Below, piece by piece: positions 16,577 through 25,109 of a stretch of 64,000 bases of DNA. The position numbers and the translations under genes were made by a program. The number at the start of each line of letters is the position of its first letter. Position 1 is the stretch's first letter. The notes beneath the pieces were generated by a model that saw only the letters and a program-made list of their open reading frames with translations, ran no database searches and was not told the origin of the DNA. Origin of the DNA: Xanthomonas fragariae (GTDB lineage Bacteria > Pseudomonadota > Gammaproteobacteria > Xanthomonadales > Xanthomonadaceae); contig NZ_CP071955.1 in assembly GCF_017603965.1 (NCBI RefSeq), positions 3,100,001 to 3,164,000 on the forward strand. Reading direction: 5' to 3'.

Positions 16577-19243
16577 ATGTCGCCGGTGTCTGTATCGCGC
16601 CTTGCCATTGCGCTGGGCTTGAGTCTTGGAGCGCCGTGGGTGGCGCTGGCTGCCACCACATCCGACCACAGCGCCAACTCTCCGGAACAGCGCGCCGCCG
16701 CGCTGGTTGCGCAGATGAGCCTTGACGAAAAAGTCGCGCAGGCGATGAACGATGCCCCGGCAATTCCACGCCTGGGCATTGCTGCCTACGAGTGGTGGAG
16801 CGAAGGCCTGCACGGTATTGCGCGCAACGGCTATGCGACGGTGTTTCCGCAGGCGATCGGCCTGGCGGCGAGCTGGAACACCACGCTGATGCATCAGGTA
16901 GGCACGGCGGTCTCCACCGAAGCGCGCGCCAAGTTCAATCAGGCCGGCGGCCCGGGCAAGGACCATAAGCGTTATGCGGGCCTGACCATCTGGTCGCCCA
17001 ACATCAACATCTTCCGCGACCCGCGCTGGGGCCGTGGCATGGAAACCTATGGCGAAGACCCGTTTCTCACCGGGCAACTGGCGGTCGGCTTCATTCGTGG
17101 ACTGCAGGGCGATGATCTCGATCACCCACGCACCATCGCCACGCCCAAGCACCTCGCCGTGCACAGCGGGCCAGAACCGGGGCGGCACGGATTCGATGTC
17201 GACGTCTCACCGCGCGATGTGGAAGCGACTTACACCCCCGCGTTCCGGGCCGCGCTTGTGGACGGCAAGGCCGGCGCGGTGATGTGCGCGTACAACGCGC
17301 TGCATGGCACACCGGCGTGCGCGGCCGACTGGCTGCTCAATGGCCGCGTACGCCGCGATTGGGGCTTCAAGGGCTTTGTGGTGTCCGACTGCGATGCGGT
17401 GGACGACATGACCCAGTTCCACTATTTCCGCCCCGACAATGCCGGCTCCTCGGCTGCCGCGCTCAAGGCCGGGCACGATCTCAATTGCGGCTACGCGTAT
17501 CGCGCACTTGGTACGGCGATCGAACGCGGCGAAGTGGACCAAGCCCTACTCGACCGATCGCTGGTGCGCCTGTTTGCCGCGCGCTATCGCCTGGGCGAAC
17601 TGGAAGCGCCGCGCAAGGATCCATATGCAAAGCTTGGCGTCAAGGACATCGATAACGCAGCCAATCGCGCGCTGGCCTTGCAGGCGGCCGCCGAGTCGAT
17701 CGTATTGCTCAAGAATGAGGCCGGCACGCTACCGTTGAAAGCCGGCACGCGGCTGGCAGTGATCGGCCCCAATGCCGATGCCTTGGCCGCATTGGAATCC
17801 AACTATCAGGGCACCTCGTCCACGCCGGTAACGCCGCTGCTTGGTCTGCGTCAGCGCTTCGGCGCGCAGCAGGTGAGGTATGCGCAAGGTGCGCCGCTGG
17901 CAGCCGGGGTGCCGGGCATGATCCCGGAAACCGCGCTGCGCAGCGATGGCAAGCCGGGATTGCGTGGCGAGTATTTCGCTAATGTCGATATGGCCGGGGC
18001 TGCGCGCGTCGTGCGGCAGGATCGCGTGGTGAGTTTCAACTGGGACCAGGTGGCGCCAGCCAGGGGCGTGCCGGCCGATCGCTATGCGGTGCGCTGGAGC
18101 GGCGAGTTGCTGCCGCCCAGTACCGGCGATTACACCTTGGCGGTGCGCGTGGCGCGCTGCTTCGATTGCGCCGGCCACGATCCGGTGCGGCTCTATATCG
18201 ACGACAGATTGGTGGTCGCCGGCAATGCCGAAGACAAGCATGTGCCGGCCGGCATGCACAACGCCGATGGCCGCAGCTTGGAGACCGTGCTGCACTTCGA
18301 CGACACCCGCCCGCGCAAGATCCGCCTGGAGATGGAACACCGCGGCCAGGACCAGGGCGTGCGTTTGGAATGGTTGGCGCCGGCTGCAGCGCAATTGGCC
18401 GAAGCCGAGCAAGCCGTGGCGCAAGCCGACGCAGTGGTGGCCTTCGTCGGCCTGTCGCCGGATGTGGAAGGCGAAGAGTTGCGCATCGACGTGCCCGGCT
18501 TCGACGGCGGCGACCGCAACGACATCGCCCTGCCCGCCCCGCAACAGGCCCTGCTCGAACGCGCCAAAGCCTCCGGCAAGCCGCTGGTGGTGGTGCTGAT
18601 GAGCGGCAGTGCGGTGGCGTTGAACTGGGCCAAGACGCACGCCGATGCCATCGTGGCGGCGTGGTACCCCGGCCAGTCCGGCGGTACCGCGATCGCGCGC
18701 ATGCTGGCCGGCGACGACAATCCCGGCGGGCGCCTGCCGGTGACGTTCTATCGTTTCACCAAGGACCTGCCGCCCTACGTCAGCTACGACATGCAAGGCC
18801 GCACCTATCGCTACTTCAAGGGCGAGCCGCTGTTTCCGTTCGGCTATGGCTTGAGCTACACCAGCTTCGCGTACGCCGCGCCGCAGTTGTCCACCACCAC
18901 GCTGCAAGCAGGCAACACGCTGCAAGTGACCACCACGCTGCGCAACACCGGCATGCGTGCCGGCGATGAAGTGGCGCAGGTGTATCTGCACTATCCGGAT
19001 CGCCCGCAGTCGCCGTTGCGCAGCCTGGTCGGCTTTCAGCGTGTACATCTGCAACCGGGCGAGCAACGCACGCTAACATTCACCCTGGATGCGCGTGCAT
19101 TGAGCGATGTGGATCGCAACGGACAGCGTGCGGTAGAAGCGGGCAATTACACGCTGTTTGTAGGCGGCGGCCAACCGGGCACCGGCGCCGCTGGCGCAGC
19201 TGCGGCGTTTTCGATTTCGGGGCGCTCGCCGCTGCCGAAGTGA
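16577..19243 (+). CDS. nixI: Beta-xylosidase NixI, GH3 with PA14 insert
   Basis: An 888-residue GH3 enzyme. In X. campestris the orthologous NixI removes the plant-specific beta-1,2-xylose of N-glycans after NixK has acted. A signal peptide (LAIALGLSLGAPWVALAAT) is followed by the N-terminal barrel with HLAVHSGPEPGRHGFDV and nucleophile Asp271 in VVSDCDAVDDM. The second domain is split by a PA14 module (RGEYFANVDMAG to YIDDRLVV). A C-terminal fibronectin-like domain is also present. The protein is complete. It is the last nix gene before the microcin island; in the cluster as I know it nixJ would follow directly. Confidence 0.93.
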   Translation: MSPVSVSRLAIALGLSLGAPWVALAATTSDHSANSPEQRAAALVAQMSLDEKVAQAMNDAPAIPRLGIAAYEWWSEGLHGIARNGYATVFPQAIGLAASWNTTLMHQVGTAVSTEARAKFNQAGGPGKDHKRYAGLTIWSPNINIFRDPRWGRGMETYGEDPFLTGQLAVGFIRGLQGDDLDHPRTIATPKHLAVHSGPEPGRHGFDVDVSPRDVEATYTPAFRAALVDGKAGAVMCAYNALHGTPACAADWLLNGRVRRDWGFKGFVVSDCDAVDDMTQFHYFRPDNAGSSAAALKAGHDLNCGYAYRALGTAIERGEVDQALLDRSLVRLFAARYRLGELEAPRKDPYAKLGVKDIDNAANRALALQAAAESIVLLKNEAGTLPLKAGTRLAVIGPNADALAALESNYQGTSSTPVTPLLGLRQRFGAQQVRYAQGAPLAAGVPGMIPETALRSDGKPGLRGEYFANVDMAGAARVVRQDRVVSFNWDQVAPARGVPADRYAVRWSGELLPPSTGDYTLAVRVARCFDCAGHDPVRLYIDDRLVVAGNAEDKHVPAGMHNADGRSLETVLHFDDTRPRKIRLEMEHRGQDQGVRLEWLAPAAAQLAEAEQAVAQADAVVAFVGLSPDVEGEELRIDVPGFDGGDRNDIALPAPQQALLERAKASGKPLVVVLMSGSAVALNWAKTHADAIVAAWYPGQSGGTAIARMLAGDDNPGGRLPVTFYRFTKDLPPYVSYDMQGRTYRYFKGEPLFPFGYGLSYTSFAYAAPQLSTTTLQAGNTLQVTTTLRNTGMRAGDEVAQVYLHYPDRPQSPLRSLVGFQRVHLQPGEQRTLTFTLDARALSDVDRNGQRAVEAGNYTLFVGGGQPGTGAAGAAAAFSISGRSPLPK

Positions 19244-19257
19244 TCCTTGCCACCGGA

Positions 19258-19301
19258 TGCCACGCAACAGGCGTCGGCTGCTGGTCGGCGCCGGTTGCGT
19301 G
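19258..19301. other. Hairpin between convergent nixI and the microcin exporter gene
   Basis: CACGCAAC-GGCG and CGCC-GTTGCGTG form an interrupted stem in the short gap between convergent transcription units. It may act as a terminator, although only a TTTT follows about 12 bases later on the plus strand. Confidence 0.4.
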
Positions 19302-19387
19302 ATTGGGGCGGGTTTTATGGTGAACCGGGCAGATGAGCACGGCGTACAGCTGCTCGAAAATCGAGCATCAACGCGTGTGGCTTTTAC

Positions 19388-21502
19388 TCAAGCACTCAAG
19401 ACGTGATTTTCAAGATGTGACATCTCTGGCGATCGCTGCGGCCTGAGCTCTTGCGCGATCCTTCCCTGCTCCATCACCAGGATGCGGTCGGCGCTGGCAA
19501 TGGTTTCAGGGCGGTGCGCCACGATCACCTTGGTCAGTTGCAAGTGCTGCACCGCCTCGTTGACCAAGCGCTCGCGCGTAACATCCAGATGGCTGGTGGC
19601 TTCATCGAGGAAGAGCAGCGTCGGTTGCCGATACAGCGCACGCGCCAGGATCAACCGCTGCTTCTGACCGCCAGACAATGCGCTTCCCATGTCGCCGATC
19701 AGACTGTGATAGCCCATCGGCATCGCCACGATTTCCTCATGCACGGCGGCCAGGCGCGCGGCCGCCTCGATCCTGTCCTGATCCGCATCCGGCTGGAAGA
19801 AACGGATGTTGTCGGCAATGCTGCCAGCGAACAACTGGTCGTCCTGCATCACCGCGCCGACCATGCCGCGGACCGTGCGCGGGCCGAGCTTGTGCAGATC
19901 GTGGCCACCAATGCGGATCGTCCCTGCGCTGGGCGTGAGCAAACCCAGCAACAGCTTCACCAGGGTCGTCTTGCCGCAACCAGACCCGCCAATGATGGCC
20001 ACCGACTCCCCTGGCGCAATCGTGAAACAGCAGTCCTTGACCACCCACGGCTCGCCGTCGGCGTAGCGAAACGACAGCCCTTCCACCTCGATGCTTGGGG
20101 CGGCAGGTGGCAGCGCTTGCGGTAATGCGCGATGGTCTTCCGGCGGGGTCAACACGATATCGGCCAGCCTCTCGCCATGCAGGCGCAGCATGCGGAACTC
20201 GATCCATTTATCGATCAATCCGCTCACGCGCATGGCGAACTGGTCCTTGTAGGCAAGGTAAGCCACCAGCATGCCGACCGAAAACACGTTGTCCAGCGCC
20301 AACCTGGCGCCGATCCAGATCACCGCGATGCGCTCCAGGCCGAACACCAACTGGCTGGCCGTGCTGAAGCCCAGAGACATCCGCGCCAGTGTCACGTCTT
20401 GATTGACGGTGTCGTTGAGCAAGTTCCCGTAAGTGGAACGGCGCACCGCTTCTTCACCGGCCACTTTCAAGCTTTGCATGCCACGCAGCGATTCCAGCAG
20501 ATGCGTCTGTTGCTTGGCCGCGGCCACCAATTGTTGTTCGGTGCACTCGCGCATTGGCCGATAGGCAATTGCGCGGATACCAAGATAGAGTGCGACGGCC
20601 AGCAACGTCATCACTGCCAGCTTCCAGCTGTAGATCAGCATCAGCACCAGTGTCACCATCGCCATCACCCCATCGATCATCGCCTCGACGAAGCTGGTGG
20701 TGAGGGTGTGTTGGATGGTCTGCACCGAGGACATGCGTGAGGTGACATCCCCAAGATGCCGCTTTTCGAAAAAGTCCAACGGCAACCTGAGCAGATGCGC
20801 GAACACGTTGCCCATCCACTGCAATCCGAGCCGGGAGGAGAGAGACACCACAGACCAACCACGCAGCAGGCCGATGCCGACTTGCAGCAGTAGCGCCAAT
20901 CCGAAGCCCAGTCCCAGCACCACGAGTAAATCGCGGTCTGCCGACACCAATACCTGGTCCACCACCCATTGCGTATAGAACGGCGCCAGGATGACGAAGA
21001 CCTGCAACGCCATCGACAACAACGCGATCTGCGACAGCGCACTCCACAACCCACGGATGGGGCCGGTGAGCTGGCGCGCAGAAATACAAGGCGCTGCCTT
21101 GTGCTGCTTGAACTCGGCTGTGGGCGTCAGCTCCAGCGCCACACCGGTAAAGTGTCGGGCCACCTCGCCGAGCGATAACCTGCGCTCACCGATGGCCGGG
21201 TCGAAGATCGTCGCTTTCGCTTTTCCAACCTTGGCAAGCACCACAAAGTGGCTCAGATTCCAATGCAGGATGCAAGGCAACGCGAGTTGATCCAGCTGTT
21301 CCATCTCCAACCGCAGCGGGCGGGCCGAGAAGCCCAGCGTCTGGGCAATCTCGATCAACTGGTTGAGCCTGATGCCCTTGAACGACAAGTGGAAGCGCCT
21401 GCGTAACTCGGGCAAGCCCAGGTGCATGCCATGCGCCGAAGCCACCATCGCCAACGACGCCAGCCCGCATTCGCTTGCTTCTGCTTGCACAATCGCCTTC
21501 AT
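19388..21502 (-). CDS. Peptidase-containing ABC exporter (C39 type) for double-glycine peptides
   Basis: A 704-residue CvaB-like transporter that cleaves double-glycine leaders and exports the mature peptide. The C39 peptidase domain has QAEASECGLASLAMVA with catalytic Cys12, NLSHFVVL with the catalytic His, and FDPAIG with the Asp. Six membrane helices follow (about 160-440). The ABC domain has Walker A IIGGSGCGKTT (about 505), signature LSGGQKQR (about 610) and Walker B LLFLDEATSHLD. It starts three bases after the rhomboid gene stop, so the two are probably co-translated. With the HlyD-like gene it makes a type I export system. Transport substrates should be the three small precursors at 22611, 24055 and 24779. 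Confidence 0.94.
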   Translation of the reverse strand: MKAIVQAEASECGLASLAMVASAHGMHLGLPELRRRFHLSFKGIRLNQLIEIAQTLGFSARPLRLEMEQLDQLALPCILHWNLSHFVVLAKVGKAKATIFDPAIGERRLSLGEVARHFTGVALELTPTAEFKQHKAAPCISARQLTGPIRGLWSALSQIALLSMALQVFVILAPFYTQWVVDQVLVSADRDLLVVLGLGFGLALLLQVGIGLLRGWSVVSLSSRLGLQWMGNVFAHLLRLPLDFFEKRHLGDVTSRMSSVQTIQHTLTTSFVEAMIDGVMAMVTLVLMLIYSWKLAVMTLLAVALYLGIRAIAYRPMRECTEQQLVAAAKQQTHLLESLRGMQSLKVAGEEAVRRSTYGNLLNDTVNQDVTLARMSLGFSTASQLVFGLERIAVIWIGARLALDNVFSVGMLVAYLAYKDQFAMRVSGLIDKWIEFRMLRLHGERLADIVLTPPEDHRALPQALPPAAPSIEVEGLSFRYADGEPWVVKDCCFTIAPGESVAIIGGSGCGKTTLVKLLLGLLTPSAGTIRIGGHDLHKLGPRTVRGMVGAVMQDDQLFAGSIADNIRFFQPDADQDRIEAAARLAAVHEEIVAMPMGYHSLIGDMGSALSGGQKQRLILARALYRQPTLLFLDEATSHLDVTRERLVNEAVQHLQLTKVIVAHRPETIASADRILVMEQGRIAQELRPQRSPEMSHLENHVLSA

Positions 21503-21505
21503 CGT

Positions 21506-22549
21506 TCAAAGCGCTCCAGTGTCTGAAGATGCCAACATTGGTTTTTTAAGATCATGCTTGAATCCTATCTCCAGCAAGCCAATCACACACCCCAACAGCA
21601 AGCCCGATGCATGAGCAAACCAACTTGTGCGAGGCGAGAGTAAAGAGGATGCCAGCATCGTTGCCAGTGCGAAGTATGCAAGCAGCCACCAGAGGGCCGG
21701 CGGGAATATCTGGCGATTGCGTAGCGATGTGCCGATCATCCACCCATACAACGCAAATACGCCGCCAGAGATGCCCAGGAATGCATCCGAGCTGACCGAA
21801 TGCGGAAGGAATGTCAGTAAAAATGCAGGCAACAACACCCCTGACAAGAACGTCAGCCAAATAACAAGCGCCCGGCCAAGCGAGAAAGAAAGCCCGGCTG
21901 CAACCATGAGTAAAGACAAGTTGGCTGCCCAGTGCGCAACACCGGAATGCAGGAAAGGCCCGCTGAGATAGCGCCATGGCTCGCGCGGCGCATCTTGGAA
22001 CACAAGCCCGTACTGTTCAATCATATTGAAAAGACTACCGGCGCGTGTCTGTAGGTAGAGCTGAATTGCGCCGATTGCTATCATCATGACGGCGATTGAA
22101 AGCGGTTGCTTGCTCGGCTGTAGATAGCACCATGCGGAAAATCGAGAATATTCGCACAGACTGGATAATTTTCGAAAAATAAATATATATTGAAGGAATA
22201 AATATATAGAAAATAATGTAATTGCGACGCTTGCCTTGACGAAGTAGGTGGTATGTTTTTCAAGACTTAAAATGGCGAAGCCTAGTGCCATGCACAGCAT
22301 CAGGGAAAATAATAAAATGCATTGAAAAAGCATTCTTTTTTGAATTTGATGCGCCATGCTTGCAAAGCAAATGGGGGGCAGCATCGACTTTTCGCCTGGG
22401 ATCGACACGATGATCGGGTCGAATGGATGCCATTGCCAGATGGCACGCCGTACTGCTGATTCCCCCTCAATTTTTCGGCCCCAAGGTGGTCGCAACGCGG
22501 ACCATCTTTCTGGCGCGCGCGGAAAAATATCGTCTGAATTCCAATGCAT
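21506..22549 (-). CDS. Rhomboid-family intramembrane serine protease in the microcin locus
   Basis: A polytopic membrane protein of up to 347 residues with the rhomboid active-site pattern: GPFLHSGVAHWAANLSLL (His and Asn in helix 2), FLGISGGVFALYGW (catalytic GxSG serine in helix 4) and WFAHASGLLLGCVIG (catalytic His in helix 6). Start choice is uncertain: ATG 22549 gives about 55 extra residues before the first helix, and internal ATGs near 22390 are possible. It lies between a microcin precursor and the exporter. Rhomboids cleave membrane helices. By analogy with CAAX proteases in bacteriocin loci it may provide self-immunity, or it may process the peptide; both are inferences. Confidence 0.85.
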   Translation of the reverse strand: MHWNSDDIFPRAPERWSALRPPWGRKIEGESAVRRAIWQWHPFDPIIVSIPGEKSMLPPICFASMAHQIQKRMLFQCILLFSLMLCMALGFAILSLEKHTTYFVKASVAITLFSIYLFLQYIFIFRKLSSLCEYSRFSAWCYLQPSKQPLSIAVMMIAIGAIQLYLQTRAGSLFNMIEQYGLVFQDAPREPWRYLSGPFLHSGVAHWAANLSLLMVAAGLSFSLGRALVIWLTFLSGVLLPAFLLTFLPHSVSSDAFLGISGGVFALYGWMIGTSLRNRQIFPPALWWLLAYFALATMLASSLLSPRTSWFAHASGLLLGCVIGLLEIGFKHDLKKPMLASSDTGAL

Positions 22550-22610
22550 TGCGACATATCCTCAAATGAGGAGTGCCTGCCATTGCAGGCAGGCACTGAT
22601 TTAAATAAAA

Positions 22611-22760
22611 TTAAGGTTGATTTTGCATCGTTTGATAGTGCCCAACGACCAACATTGATCCGCCAGCGAAACCGATTGCTATCACGGCCATGCCACCTTC
22701 AGTAAAGTCACTTAGGCCACCATCAACTTTTTCAATTTCATTTTCAGTCAACTCACGCAT
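22611..22760 (-). CDS. Microcin precursor 1, 49 aa, double-glycine leader
   Basis: A short gene. The leader MRELTENEIEKVDGG matches the microcin V leader type in length (15), in the MR start, in E/I and V spacing and in the GG ending. The predicted mature peptide has 34 residues, is Gly-rich and has a hydrophobic centre (MAVIAIGFAGGSMLVVG) and a polar tail. GAGA lies about nine bases before the start. It should be cleaved and exported by the C39 ABC transporter. It sits directly upstream of the rhomboid gene, its likely partner. Activity is not known; assignment rests on leader and context. Confidence 0.85.
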   Translation of the reverse strand: MRELTENEIEKVDGGLSDFTEGGMAVIAIGFAGGSMLVVGHYQTMQNQP

Positions 22761-22797
22761 CACACAAGTTTCTCAATATGGACATAGCACCCCTGCG

Positions 22798-23222
22798 TCA
22801 TGGGCTTTTGGGTTCTCGCAAAAAATTAATCGGTGGATTTAGATCTGATTCGCAATGACGCAGGTGCTCCATCTCCAGCCGAAGTGGGCGAATAGCAAAG
22901 CCGAGTTGCTGGGCAATCTGGATCAGGTGACTTAGAGAACCCCTGAACAACTCACGGGCCAGCGAGCGAACGTGTAATTCCGGTTGATCGCAAAGGCCAC
23001 CCTTGCTAAAAATCAAGCACTTACGCGTGATGGAGATTGCCTCAGGTATCGATTGGAAGTCCGTGCAAGAGTTGTTCAGAGCTTCCTACCTTTCAACGAT
23101 AGGGGAAAGCGCCTGCGTATTTTCTGCAGGGTGATGTGAATGTCATAGGCGCTAGCCACCATCGCCAATGAGGCCAAACCACATTCGGAGGCTTCGCTCT
23201 GCAAGCAGACATCCATCAATGC
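22798..23222 (-). pseudogene. Decayed second copy of a C39-peptidase exporter N-terminus
   Basis: Reading on the minus strand from ATG near 23219, a frame begins MDVCLQSEASECGLASLAMV, close to the start of the intact exporter. Frame is then lost. A later segment (22798-23016) gives LIQIAQQLGFAIRPLRLEME, again matching the exporter (LIEIAQTLGFSARPLRLEME). The ABC part is missing. This is a frameshifted and truncated duplicate, evidence that a second bacteriocin export module was once here or that modules recombined. Confidence 0.85.
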
Positions 23223-23238
23223 ATTCCTAGGAAAAGTC

Positions 23239-23979
23239 TTACTTCTCCAATACGAACATTGGCCTCATCCCAAACTTCTTCATAGCATCCCGAACCATCT
23301 CATCCGTATATTTCTGACAATACTGCTGCCCATTAACTCCATATTTTTCCAGTGTAGCACGCTGAGGAACCCATACAGACGGGGTGGTTGTATAGGTATA
23401 CTCCGCGGTTTTTTCATCGAATTTGTACTCATCCATTTTTCCGGAATTCTTTTTTACCTGCCGATCTGCATGTTCCAGTATTTTATATTTTACGCCGGCA
23501 CGAATGTAAAAATCCCTCTCCTCGGCATGAAATTTCTCCAACCAATCACGATACTTCGCCGCCAAAACCCTGGGGCCTCCTCCCGCCACCAAAATAGCCT
23601 CTCCTTCCTTCCCAGTCGGCAACGTGCCATGCCAACCAAGAACCGCCCCACAATCGACAGTCAACGACGAGGCCGCCATCGCAATATAACTGGCACAGGC
23701 CGAGAGACATATTCCATCAACTTTCACTTCAATCGGACGCCGCCGGACGATGTCTTCGGCGATTTTGAGCGCAACAAAAGGAAATCCCCCTCCGCTATGA
23801 ACGACTATCCTTGAATAGCCGCCAGCTGCAACCTTGAAATATTCGACGTCCGAATTCGGGTCAATATCGCCCCGTAACTCTATAAGATCTGGAGAAATTC
23901 GACTCCAGCCGGCATAAGCGCTTCCATAGAAAATAAAAATAGAAAAAAATGCAACAACCTTCATTGCGGAACGCATCAT
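23239..23979 (-). CDS. Secreted ClpP/crotonase-fold protein in the microcin locus
   Basis: A 246-residue protein with a signal peptide (VVAFFSIFIFYGSAYAG). The core resembles periplasmic ClpP-like proteins (COG3904 type): VHSGGGFPFVALKIAEDI, then DGICLSACASYIAMAA with a Ser in the position of the ClpP nucleophile, then GAVLGWHG with a candidate His. The C-terminal third (QYCQKYTDEMVRDAMK) is helical. The gene follows microcin precursor 2 after a strong terminator. Peptidase activity, and a role in immunity or in processing the Thr-rich precursor, are inferred only from fold and position. It is AT-rich relative to the nix genes. Confidence 0.7.
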   Translation of the reverse strand: MMRSAMKVVAFFSIFIFYGSAYAGWSRISPDLIELRGDIDPNSDVEYFKVAAGGYSRIVVHSGGGFPFVALKIAEDIVRRRPIEVKVDGICLSACASYIAMAASSLTVDCGAVLGWHGTLPTGKEGEAILVAGGGPRVLAAKYRDWLEKFHAEERDFYIRAGVKYKILEHADRQVKKNSGKMDEYKFDEKTAEYTYTTTPSVWVPQRATLEKYGVNGQQYCQKYTDEMVRDAMKKFGMRPMFVLEK

Positions 23980-24000
23980 CCTCGAAATTCCCGGTGAAAT

Positions 24001-24041
24001 TTAAATAAAAATGAGGCTTCGATGCTAGATCGAAGCCTCAT
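24001..24041 (-). terminator. Rho-independent terminator after microcin precursor 2
   Basis: Perfect 13-bp stem ATGAGGCTTCGAT / ATCGAAGCCTCAT with a 5-base loop; on the minus strand it is followed by TTTTATTTAA. It lies 14 bp after the precursor stop codon, so transcription largely ends before the ClpP-like gene, as is common just after a highly expressed peptide gene. Confidence 0.9.
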
Positions 24042-24054
24042 GAGAAATTACAAA

Positions 24055-24195
24055 TTAGGCCTTAACGTGGCACTCCTTCGTCGTGGTTGTGCTTGTACTG
24101 CCATCATGGTTTGTGGTCGTCGTCGTGCTGGTCGAACAGCCAACCTCAAATCCACCAGCAACAGCGTTGATTTCTTCAAAATTCAATTCACGCAT
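24055..24195 (-). CDS. Microcin precursor 2, 46 aa, Thr/Ser-rich with two cysteines
   Basis: A short gene preceded by AGAGGTGA, a strong ribosome site. Leader MRELNFEEINAVAGG is of microcin V type. The predicted mature peptide of 31 residues (FEVGCSTSTTTTTNHDGSTS and onward) is dominated by Thr and Ser, has Cys at mature positions 5 and 27 and a charged end (KECHVKA). The two Cys may form one disulfide ring. The composition is unlike the hydrophobic Gly-rich precursors 1 and 3, so it may be a different class of secreted peptide or a modified one. Neighbour downstream: the ClpP-like protein. Confidence 0.83.
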   Translation of the reverse strand: MRELNFEEINAVAGGFEVGCSTSTTTTTNHDGSTSTTTTKECHVKA

Positions 24196-24341
24196 AAATC
24201 ACCTCTCACAATCAATATGACGCATACCCTGCGCCGGGGAACAAATAACTATATCCGGGCTATTCCCATAGAATCACGGTCATTTTTAATTCTGCGCTCT
24301 ACTTGCAGCTCATAAAATTGCATAACTCAACATTCACCTCC

Positions 24342-24728
24342 CTAAAAATAGTCTCGCCTTATTCCTTCCGCTTTCTCCGCCTTTATCTTTGACTGATACG
24401 GCCGAACAACTAGCCAGAGAGTAAAGACAATCAATGCGCCAGCAATCCAGTATCCAAGCCCAAGAAAAGCCCCACAAGAGCGGATTAGAAAGACGGTCGA
24501 CAAGAGAAGGTAAACAAACAACATCCTCAAATATACGACATGCCCCTTGTGAGAGCCAAGAATGTAATTATAGATTGACATTATTCCAAGAGCGTAAAAG
24601 AAAGTTCCGGTCAGCCATCCAATCAGTGGAGATGGCCATGGTTCATGCACCGCGAAAGAAATGGCAAACAACACAAATGAAACCATGGCTAGCGTGCATG
24701 CGAGAATCTTCTTATAAATTGCGTTCAT
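24342..24728 (-). CDS. Four-helix membrane protein, candidate immunity protein
   Basis: A 128-residue hydrophobic protein starting MNAIYKKILACTLAMV. I count four membrane segments and a basic tail (VVRPYQSKIKAEKAEGIRRDYF). A longer frame to 24782 would start inside the stem-loop that follows precursor 3, so I prefer ATG 24728. I do not recognise the family. Small multi-helix membrane proteins directly downstream of a bacteriocin structural gene are usually immunity proteins; that role is inferred. Confidence 0.6.
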   Translation of the reverse strand: MNAIYKKILACTLAMVSFVLFAISFAVHEPWPSPLIGWLTGTFFYALGIMSIYNYILGSHKGHVVYLRMLFVYLLLSTVFLIRSCGAFLGLGYWIAGALIVFTLWLVVRPYQSKIKAEKAEGIRRDYF

Positions 24729-24741
24729 TTTTATTCCCAGC

Positions 24742-24773
24742 ATGATGTCCCCGAGAATACTCGGGGACATCAT
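24742..24773 (-). terminator. 14-bp stem-loop between precursor 3 and the membrane-protein gene
   Basis: ATGATGTCCCCGAG / CTCGGGGACATCAT with loop AATA, beginning six bases after the precursor stop on the minus strand. No clear T-run follows, so it may attenuate or stabilise rather than fully terminate, giving more precursor than partner. Confidence 0.6.
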
Positions 24774-24778
24774 AACTA

Positions 24779-24976
24779 TCAAATAGAATTAGTAAGAACA
24801 AGCGCTAGCTTCATGCTTCCTCCCAGGCTGAGCGCAAATGCTCCAGCACCAACCAGTACGCCTGTACCTACAGCAAGCGAGCCTCCTGCAATGAGTAAAT
24901 CCGCATAACCATTGAACTGGGATGCAGGGCTGCCGCCATTCACTTCCATGATCTCCTGATCTGTCATTTCGCGCAT
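24779..24976 (-). CDS. Microcin precursor 3, 65 aa, double-glycine leader
   Basis: Leader MREMTDQEIMEVNGG, then a 50-residue mature peptide with a long Gly/Ala-rich hydrophobic centre (LLIAGGSLAVGTGVLVGAGA) and several GxxxG spacings, typical of membrane-inserting class II bacteriocins. GGAGAAG lies seven to eight bases before the start. It is followed by a stem-loop and the four-helix protein, its likely immunity partner, and lies downstream of the HlyD-like gene. All three precursors share MRE(L/M), EI, V and GG in the leader. Confidence 0.87.
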   Translation of the reverse strand: MREMTDQEIMEVNGGSPASQFNGYADLLIAGGSLAVGTGVLVGAGAFALSLGGSMKLALVLTNSI

Positions 24977-25109
24977 TTTTTACTTCTCCAATTATGATGG
25001 TGCATGCCTTGCACCGTAGGTGCCAGTACATTATCTGGCGATCTCACTCACAAATATCTCCTGAAATCATTAATTACACGACATAGCGCCGCCGACTCAT
25101 CGAAATCCA

